Below are positions 58,229 to 64,000 of a stretch of DNA of 64,000 nt, one piece after another. The position numbers and the translations under genes are program-made. Numbering within the stretch: the stretch's first letter is position 1; each line of letters opens with the position of its first letter. The notes below the pieces were generated by a model. It was not told where the DNA came from and did not search any database. It worked only from the letters and a program-made list of their open reading frames with translations. This DNA comes from Streptomyces sp. A1277. Lineage in GTDB: Bacteria; Actinomycetota; Actinomycetes; Streptomycetales; Streptomycetaceae. The stretch covers positions 1-64,000 of the forward strand of contig NZ_SSBI01000008.1 of the NCBI RefSeq assembly GCF_004795015.1, given 5' to 3'.

Positions 58229-58996
58229 GTGGAGCGGGGCAGAGCACGTGAGGAGGTGCGGCCGCCGTACGGGGCCGCCGCAGCCGTGCCCGCCGCCTCG
58301 TCCATGCGGGTGCCCGAGCAGGCCCGCGGTGAGCACACCCACGGCGAGGAACCGCCCGTCGCCCCCCGGGCCCAGGTCCGCCGGCACTCGGTGCGCGGCC
58401 AGATCCTGGACGCCCTGCGCGCCGCCCTCGTCGACGGCGATCTGGCCCCGGGCCAGGTCTACTCCGCCCCCGTGCTCGGCGCCCGCTTCGGGGTCTCCGC
58501 GACGCCCGTGCGCGAGGCGATGCAGCAGCTGGCCGTCGAAGGAGCCGTGGAAGTCGTGCCGAACCGCGGCTTCCGGGTCGCCGAACGCGGACCGCGCGAG
58601 CTGGCCGAGCTGGCCGAGGTACGGGCCCTGATCGAAGTCCCCGTCATGCTGCGGCTCGCCCGCACCGTCCCGCCCGCCCGCTGGTGCGCGCTGCGCCCGC
58701 TGGCCGACGCCACCGTGGCCGCGGCGGCGGTCGGCGACCGGGCGAGCTACGCGGAGGCGGACCGGGCCTTCCACGGTGCGGTCCTCGCGCTCGCCGGGAA
58801 CGGCCGGCTCGTCATGGTCGCCGACGACCTGCACCGCCGCTCCCAGTGGCCCCTGGTGGACAACCCGGTCACCCGCCGCGCCGACCTGCTGGCCGACGCC
58901 TCCGAGCACACCGCACTGCTCGACGCCCTGATCGCCCAGGACGTGACCGTCGTGCAGTCGCTGGTGCGGGAGCACTTCGCGGGCGCCGACGGCTGA
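58229..58996 (+). CDS. GntR-family (FCD) regulator
   Basis: A 255-residue GntR/FCD protein: VRGQILDALRAALVDGDLAPGQVYSAPVLGARFGVSATPVREAMQQLAVEGAVEVVPNRGFRV and an FCD domain. GTG 58229 has AGGAGG five bases upstream. It resembles the hydroxyproline regulator at 50421 (same APxLxAxFGVSATPVREAM helix-turn-helix, same domain spacing), so the two are paralogues. A Pro/Glu-rich ~45-residue N-terminal extension precedes the DNA-binding domain. Target unknown; the divergent gene is an iron reductase. Confidence 0.87.
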   Translation: MERGRAREEVRPPYGAAAAVPAASSMRVPEQARGEHTHGEEPPVAPRAQVRRHSVRGQILDALRAALVDGDLAPGQVYSAPVLGARFGVSATPVREAMQQLAVEGAVEVVPNRGFRVAERGPRELAELAEVRALIEVPVMLRLARTVPPARWCALRPLADATVAAAAVGDRASYAEADRAFHGAVLALAGNGRLVMVADDLHRRSQWPLVDNPVTRRADLLADASEHTALLDALIAQDVTVVQSLVREHFAGADG

Positions 58997-59027
58997 CCCG
59001 GTACGGGTTTCGGGCCGGCGCCCGGTC

Positions 59028-59828
59028 TCAGTTCGCCTCGACGGTCTGGGGCGGCGGCGGGTCCAGATGCGGGCCCAGCCAGGTCGGCACACCGCCCAGC
59101 AGCCGGAAGAGCCGGCCCGCCTCGGCCCGCAGCCGGGTCGCCGTCTCGGGCTCGGACTCGGCGTCGGCCAGCGCGATGAGCGCCGGAGCCGTACCGACCA
59201 GGTAGCCCAGCTCCTCCCTTATCCGCAGGGACTCCGCGAAGCCGTGCCGGGCCTCCGCGAGCTCGCCCTCGCGCAGGGCGATCAACGCCAGATGGCGCCA
59301 GGTGGAGGAGAGCAGCAGCGCGTCGTTCTGGGCGGTGGCGCCGGCATGGGCCCGGCGGTAGGCGGCGCGGGCGGCCTGCGGGGAGTCGGCGATGTTCTGC
59401 GCGATCAGGCCCCGCCGGAAGTCGAGCAGCGGCCGGCCCGGGGCGGCGGGGGAGAGCAGGGCGGCGGCCCGGCTCAGCGCCACCCGCGCCTCGTCGGCCC
59501 GGTCCCGCACTCCGAGCAGGGTCGAGGCGTACGCGAGATAGCCGCGTTCGCAGGCGGCCGCGCCGCGCTCCGCGTCGTCGTGGGCCATGGCCTCGGCGGT
59601 GCGCAGGGCGTCCTCGGCGTCGGTCCAGCCCTGCCCGGTGTACAGGCACCGCTCGGTCAGCAGGGCCGTCCGCTGGAGGGCCGCCGCCGGGTCCGTGGCG
59701 GCGTCGTGTTCGAGCAGAGCCGCGGCGTCCGTCCAGCAGGCGCGTGAGCGCAGCCGCCATACCGCGGTCTGGAGCGGCGGATCGTCATCGGCTGTCGTTC
59801 CGGAACCAGACATGGCGGTTTGCGCCAC
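59028..59828 (-). CDS. Tetratricopeptide-repeat protein
   Basis: A 266-residue all-helical protein with about five TPR-like helical pairs (ALQRTALLTERCLYTGQGWTDAEDALRTAEAMAHDDAERGAAACERGYLAYASTLLG..., LLLSSTWRHLALIALREGELAEARHGFAESLRIREELGYLVGTAPALIALADAE). GTG 59828 with GGAGGG is preferred over ATG 59813. Acts as a protein-interaction scaffold, partner unknown; resembles the C-terminal part of some ATPase regulators. Confidence 0.78.
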   Translation of the reverse strand: MAQTAMSGSGTTADDDPPLQTAVWRLRSRACWTDAAALLEHDAATDPAAALQRTALLTERCLYTGQGWTDAEDALRTAEAMAHDDAERGAAACERGYLAYASTLLGVRDRADEARVALSRAAALLSPAAPGRPLLDFRRGLIAQNIADSPQAARAAYRRAHAGATAQNDALLLSSTWRHLALIALREGELAEARHGFAESLRIREELGYLVGTAPALIALADAESEPETATRLRAEAGRLFRLLGGVPTWLGPHLDPPPPQTVEAN

Positions 59829-59977
59829 ATTGCCCTCCCCGAGCGCGCCATCGAGCTGTTGAGTATGGCCCGCATCACAGCACGGAATGGCACGCCGGGC
59901 CAAGAGGGCGAGGCAATGTCAGGTGAAACTTTTCACAATCAAGTGGGAGGACGCGGGGGCCCGGCCGGGCCCGGAGT

Positions 59978-61711
59978 TCAGCTCATACGCAGGGCGAGGA
60001 AGAAATCGAGCTTGTCCTCCAGGCGCGCGAGATCACGCCCCGTCAACTGCTCGATTCGCCCGACCCGGTAGCGCAGCGTGTTGACGTGGAGGTGCAGCCG
60101 GGCCGCGCAGCGGGTCCACGAACCGTCGCAGTCCAGGAACGCCTCCAGGGTCGGGATCAGCTCCGCGCGGTGGCGCCGGTCGTACTCGCGCAGCGGGTCG
60201 AGCAGCCGTGCGGTGAACGCCCGGCGCACGTCGTCCGGGACGAACGGCAGCAGCAGTACGTGCGAGGCCAGCTCGTGGTGCCCGGCCGCGCAGACCCGGC
60301 CCGGGCGGGCCGCCGCGACCCGGCGGGCGTGCCGGGCCTCCTCCAGGGCGCCGCGCAGCCCTTCGGCCGAGTGCACCGAGGCGCTGACACCCAGTGTCAG
60401 GCGGCCGTCGTCGGCGAGGCCCGCGGAGAGCGGGGCGCGGACGGCGGTCAGCAGCGCGTCGGCGTGCAGGGCCGGCCCATCCTGCGGGGCATCCGCCTCC
60501 GGCCCGTCCGCGGTCCCCTCCGCGCCGGCCGGCCGGGCCGGTGCGGCGGGCAGCGGCACCAGGGCGATGGCCTCGTCACCCGTATGGGCGACGGCGATCC
60601 GGTCCGCCGAGTCGGGGCCCGTCACGGCCGGGTCGACCAGGATCTCCTCCAGCAGCGCCTGGGCGACCGGGCCGCCAGCCACCGGGGAGCCGGCGTTGCC
60701 GGGCGCGGCGCCCCCCTCCCACTCGACGCGGGCCACCACCACCTGCCAGTGCGGGGCCGTGCCCAGGCCGGGGAGCAGGACCGGGGTGGCGACGCGCAGC
60801 CGGGCGGCGATCTCGGCGGGCGCGGCGCCGGCCTGGACCAGTTCCAGGACCTCCTGGGCGAGCCGGCGGCGCACCGTGCGGGCCGCGTCGCGCCGGTCGC
60901 GCTCCACGGCGATCAGCTGGGTGACGCCCTGGAGCAGGTCGAGCCGTTCGGCCGGCCAGTCGCCCGCGTCGGCCTCCACGGCCAGCAGCCAGTCGGAGAG
61001 CACCGACTCCCGCACATCGCGGGAGGCCGGTGCGGCGCCCCTGCCGTTGTTCCGGATCGGGAAGAGCGAATACGTGGTCCCGGCGAGCGCGGCCCGGTGC
61101 GGGGCGCGGCGACCGGAGCGGACCGCGGCCAGATGCAGCCCGGCCAGCTCGGCCCCGGCGGCCGCGGACAGCGGGGCGCCCGCGCCCGCGATCTGCCGGC
61201 CGGTGGGGGAGAGCACCCAGGCGTGCAGGTCCAGGTCGGAGCCGAGCAGGTCGAGGACCACCTCCGGGCCGCCGCCCGCCGGACCCGAGGTCATCAGCCT
61301 GCGGTGCCGGTCCACCACCGCCGCCAGATCGCCGGCCCGTTCGCCGGAGACCTGACGGACCACGTACTCGGTGATCATTGCGAATGCGACGGTCTCGTGG
61401 ACGGCGAACAGCGGCAGCCGGTGCCGGCGGCACGCCTCGACGAGATCGTCCGGGATGGCGCCGAGCTCCGCCTCGCCCACCGCGAGCCCCGCCACCCCGG
61501 CGCCCGCCAGGATGCGGACGAACGGCTCCGAGTCCTGGGCGTCCCGGCGCCAGACCAGACCGGTCAGGACCAGCTCGCCGCCCGTGAGGTAGCGGCTGGG
61601 GTCGCGCAGGTCGGTGGTCATCACGCCGCGGACCGACCGGTCCAGCTCCTCGTCGCCGCCGAGCAGCCGCAGGCCCAGCGCGTCGTTCTCCAGCAGTGCG
61701 CGCAGCCGCAT
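59978..61711 (-). CDS. PucR family transcriptional regulator
   Basis: A 577-residue regulator: N-terminal PucR domain (~1-130, VMTTDLRDPSRYLTGGELVLTGL...LFAVHETVAFAMITEYVV), a middle GGDEF-like/CdaR region, and a C-terminal PucR helix-turn-helix (LEAFLDCDGSWTRCAARLHLHVNTLRYRVGRIEQLTGRDLARLEDKLDFFLALRM). Divergent from the xanthine-dehydrogenase operon, the arrangement seen for purine-catabolism regulators in Bacillus and Streptomyces. Likely controls that operon in response to nitrogen or purine status. Confidence 0.91.
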   Translation of the reverse strand: MRLRALLENDALGLRLLGGDEELDRSVRGVMTTDLRDPSRYLTGGELVLTGLVWRRDAQDSEPFVRILAGAGVAGLAVGEAELGAIPDDLVEACRRHRLPLFAVHETVAFAMITEYVVRQVSGERAGDLAAVVDRHRRLMTSGPAGGGPEVVLDLLGSDLDLHAWVLSPTGRQIAGAGAPLSAAAGAELAGLHLAAVRSGRRAPHRAALAGTTYSLFPIRNNGRGAAPASRDVRESVLSDWLLAVEADAGDWPAERLDLLQGVTQLIAVERDRRDAARTVRRRLAQEVLELVQAGAAPAEIAARLRVATPVLLPGLGTAPHWQVVVARVEWEGGAAPGNAGSPVAGGPVAQALLEEILVDPAVTGPDSADRIAVAHTGDEAIALVPLPAAPARPAGAEGTADGPEADAPQDGPALHADALLTAVRAPLSAGLADDGRLTLGVSASVHSAEGLRGALEEARHARRVAAARPGRVCAAGHHELASHVLLLPFVPDDVRRAFTARLLDPLREYDRRHRAELIPTLEAFLDCDGSWTRCAARLHLHVNTLRYRVGRIEQLTGRDLARLEDKLDFFLALRMS

Positions 61712-61967
61712 CTCGTCGCCGCCGATCTCTTTCGTTGGTACGGGGGAGTCCTGGGTGTTGCGGTGAGGTTGTCGCTCCCCGCCATTCGTTCGAATCTACA
61801 AGACGTGAGCGGAGAGCAGCCAACTCCTTCATGGGTTCGGTGACTGCACCAGGTGGAGCAGGGCTTGTGTACTGGGCCGCACAGCGCGTGAACAAGTCAT
61901 GAACGAGTTCGAGGGCCGGCCGTCACCCAGCCCCGGCGCACAACCCGATGAGAAGAAGAGAGCCAGC

Positions 61968-62858
61968 ATGGACTTCCTTCGCCCCGCAAGCTGGGAGGAG
62001 GCGCTCGCCGCCAAGGCCGAGCACCCGACGGCTGTTCCCATCGCCGGAGGCACCGATGTGATGGTCGAGATCAACTTCGACCACCGGCGGCCCGAGTACC
62101 TCCTCGACCTGAACCGCATCGGTGACCTCACCGAGTGGGAGGTGGGCCAGGAGAGCGTCCGGCTCGGCGCCTCGGTCCCGTACAGCCGGATCATGGAGCA
62201 CCTGCGCGCGGAGCTGCCCGGTCTCGCGCTCGCCTCGCACACCGTCGCCTCGCCGCAGATCCGCAACCGGGGCGGCATCGGCGGCAACCTGGGCACCGCG
62301 TCCCCCGCCGGTGACGCCCACCCCGCCCTGCTCGCCGCCGGCGCCGAGGTGGAGGCCGAGTCCGTACGCGGCACCCGGCTCATCCCCATCGACGCCTTCT
62401 ACACCGGCGTCAAGCGCAACGCACTCGAACCGGACGAGCTGATCCGGGCCGTGCACATCAAGAAGGCCGACGGGCCCCAGCAGTACTCCAAGGTCGGCAC
62501 CCGCAACGCGATGGTCATCGCCGTCTGCGCCTTCGGCCTGGCCCTGCACCCCGAGACCCGCACGGTCCGCACCGGCATCGGATCGGCCGCCCCGACACCC
62601 GTACGGGCGAAGGAGGCCGAGGAGTTCCTGAACGCCGCCCTGGAGGAGGGCGGGTTCTGGGACAGCCGCACCATCATCACGCCGTCCGTCGCCCAGCAGT
62701 TCGCCACCCTCGCCGCCGGCGCCTGCAACCCGATCGACGACGTGCGCGGCACCGCGAGCTACCGCAGGCACGCGGTGGGGATCATGGCCCGCCGGACCCT
62801 CGGCTGGGCCTGGGAGTCGTACCGCGGCAACGGCCGCAGCACCGAAGGAGCCGCCTGA
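61968..62858 (+). CDS. Xanthine dehydrogenase-type FAD-binding subunit
   Basis: A 296-residue FAD subunit of the molybdenum hydroxylase family: PIAGGTDVMVEINF, SVPYSRIMEHL, ASPQIRNRGGIGGNLGTASPAGD (FAD pyrophosphate loop) and CO dehydrogenase flavoprotein C-terminal domain. First gene of a three-subunit enzyme oxidising hypoxanthine/xanthine or a related purine. ATG 61968 follows AAGAGAG; starts further upstream lack conservation. Confidence 0.91.
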   Translation: MDFLRPASWEEALAAKAEHPTAVPIAGGTDVMVEINFDHRRPEYLLDLNRIGDLTEWEVGQESVRLGASVPYSRIMEHLRAELPGLALASHTVASPQIRNRGGIGGNLGTASPAGDAHPALLAAGAEVEAESVRGTRLIPIDAFYTGVKRNALEPDELIRAVHIKKADGPQQYSKVGTRNAMVIAVCAFGLALHPETRTVRTGIGSAAPTPVRAKEAEEFLNAALEEGGFWDSRTIITPSVAQQFATLAAGACNPIDDVRGTASYRRHAVGIMARRTLGWAWESYRGNGRSTEGAA

Positions 62859-62860
62859 TC

Positions 62861-63454
62861 ATGCGCGTCAATTTCACGGTCAACGGCCGCCGCCACGAGG
62901 CCGACGACGTCTGGGAGGGCGAGTCCCTCCTCTACGTCCTGCGCGAGCGCATGGGGCTGCCCGGCTCCAAGAACGCCTGCGAGCAGGGCGAGTGCGGCTC
63001 CTGCACGGTCCGCCTCGACGGCGTGCCCGTCTGCTCCTGCCTGGTGGCCGCCGGCCAGGTCGAGGGACGCGACGTCGTCACCGTCGAAGGGCTCGCCGAC
63101 TTCGCCGCCCACCGCGCCGACGCCCACCCCGGCACCGGCTGCGCCTCCGGCGCCTGCGGCACCGCGCTCGACAAGGCCCGGCGCTGGAAGGCCGAGCCGG
63201 CCGGCGAGGAGACCCGCGACACCGGGGAGCTCTCCCCGATCCAGCAGGCGTTCATCGACGCCGGAGCCGTCCAGTGCGGCTTCTGCACCCCCGGCCTGCT
63301 GGTCGCGGCCGACGAGCTCCTGGAGCGCACCCCGCAGCCGTCCGACGCGGACATCCGCGAGGCGCTCTCCGGCAACCTCTGCCGCTGCACCGGCTACGAG
63401 AAGATCCTCGACGCGGTCCGCCTCGCGGCCGCCCGCGCGGAAGAAACGGTCTAG
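62861..63454 (+). CDS. Xanthine dehydrogenase-type (2Fe-2S) subunit
   Basis: A 197-residue iron-sulfur subunit. N-terminal plant-type [2Fe-2S] with C40, C45, C48, C60 (ACEQGECGSCTV...CSC) and the second cluster with QCGFCTPG and NLCRCTGY. Between the two domains residues ~82-125 are an insertion with an extra CASGAC pair not found in standard family members. It starts 2 bases after the FAD subunit and ends 3 bases before the molybdopterin subunit. Confidence 0.92.
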   Translation: MRVNFTVNGRRHEADDVWEGESLLYVLRERMGLPGSKNACEQGECGSCTVRLDGVPVCSCLVAAGQVEGRDVVTVEGLADFAAHRADAHPGTGCASGACGTALDKARRWKAEPAGEETRDTGELSPIQQAFIDAGAVQCGFCTPGLLVAADELLERTPQPSDADIREALSGNLCRCTGYEKILDAVRLAAARAEETV

Positions 63455-63457
63455 ACG

Positions 63458-64000
63458 ATGGGCGTTACCGGTTCCCCCACCAACATCAACCAGGGCACCC
63501 GAACCAAGGGCGGCATCGGCGAGTCCACGCTGCGCCCCGACGGAATCCTGAAGGTCACCGGCGAGTTCGCGTACTCCTCGGACATGTGGCACGAGGACAT
63601 GCTCTGGGGTCACACCCTGCGCTCCACCGTCGCGCACGCGGAGATCGTCTCGATCGACGTCTCCGAGGCGCTGGCCACCTCCGGCGTCTACGCGGTGCTC
63701 ACCTACGACGACCTGCCGGCCGCGATGAAGAACTACGGCCTGGAGATCCAGGACACCCCCGTCCTCGCCCACGGCCGGGTCCGCCACCACGGCGAGCCCG
63801 TCGCGCTCGTCGCCGCCGACCACCCGGAGACGGCCCGCCGCGCCGCCGCCAAGATCAGGATCGACTACCGCGAACTGCCCGTCGTCACCGACGAAGCCTC
63901 CGCGACCGCGCCCGGCGCCCCCCTCATCCACGAGGGCCGCGACGACCACCACATCGGTCACGTGCCGCACCCCAACATCGTCCACCGCCAGCCGATCGTC
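63458..64000 (+). CDS. Xanthine dehydrogenase-type molybdopterin subunit (partial)
   Basis: First 181 residues of the large molybdenum-cofactor subunit: GIGESTLRPDGILKVTGEFAYSSDMWHEDMLWGHTLRSTVAHAEIVSIDVSEA, GVYAVLTYDDLPA, VRHHGEPVALVAADHPETARRAAAKIRIDYRELPVVTD. These are the standard aldehyde oxidase/xanthine dehydrogenase a/b hammerhead and start of the Mo-binding domain. Continues beyond the window end. Confidence 0.93.
   Translation, partial: MGVTGSPTNINQGTRTKGGIGESTLRPDGILKVTGEFAYSSDMWHEDMLWGHTLRSTVAHAEIVSIDVSEALATSGVYAVLTYDDLPAAMKNYGLEIQDTPVLAHGRVRHHGEPVALVAADHPETARRAAAKIRIDYRELPVVTDEASATAPGAPLIHEGRDDHHIGHVPHPNIVHRQPIV

Overview
The window is high-GC actinobacterial DNA, almost certainly from a Streptomyces chromosome. 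The evidence is strong G/C third-position bias, many GTG/TTG starts behind GGAGG-type Shine-Dalgarno (SD) sites, a chaplin/rodlin aerial-hypha coat locus, a DmdR-like iron box, and many GntR/LysR/PucR regulators beside small catabolic operons. No phage, IS element, CRISPR array, rRNA or convincing tRNA was seen.

Layout. (1) 1-3.7 kb: assimilatory sulfate reduction operon, minus strand (sirA, a 59-aa zinc-ribbon protein, cysH, cysC, start of cysD), headed by a short Cys-codon leader peptide. (2) 3.7-9.3 kb: GNAT, GAF-domain regulator, AidB-like acyl-CoA dehydrogenase, BrkB membrane protein, and a deletion scar joining an AraC fragment to a VOC fragment. (3) 9.3-15.0 kb: beta-ketoadipate/acyl-CoA type module (3-hydroxyacyl-CoA dehydrogenase, two CoA-transferase subunits, LysR, thiolase). 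(4) 15.0-31.6 kb: sialic-acid utilisation island with a NanT-type symporter, NanE, NanK, two NanA-like lyases, secreted sialidase, SGNH esterase, CE7 esterase, a peptide-family ABC importer and two FadR-type regulators. Three intergenic regions carry the same 13-bp operator-like sequence. (5) 31.6-35.9 kb: one long chaplin, one short chaplin, three rodlins and small secreted or hypothetical proteins. The rodlin promoters share a bipartite module at fixed spacing. (6) 35.9-44.8 kb: DUF5949, RsgA GTPase, Ada-AlkA with a defective-looking glycosylase end, DUF456, TrmB/LuxR-like regulator, PP2C-like protein, PoxB-type enzyme. (7) 44.9-53.8 kb: trans-4-hydroxyproline catabolic operon (D-hydroxyproline dehydrogenase subunits, deaminase, epimerase, GntR regulator) followed directly by a secreted M9 collagenase. 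A GTGACAT motif lies upstream of the operon, the regulator and the collagenase. (8) 53.8-59.8 kb: RNase Sa-type ribonuclease with barstar, a second deletion scar (TetR fragment), anti-sigma-like ATPase, DUF2637 protein, FhuF-like reductase with iron box, GntR, TPR protein. (9) 60-64 kb: PucR regulator divergent from a xanthine-dehydrogenase-type operon that runs off the end.

Taken together, regions 4 and 7 equip the organism to take apart animal-type glycoprotein and collagen. Secreted sialidase, esterase and collagenase release sialic acid and hydroxyproline-containing peptides, and dedicated importers and enzymes then consume them under FadR/GntR-family control. The best candidates for undescribed biology are the two cis-regulatory networks (nan and hyp/collagenase), the rodlin promoter module, and the leader peptide upstream of sirA.
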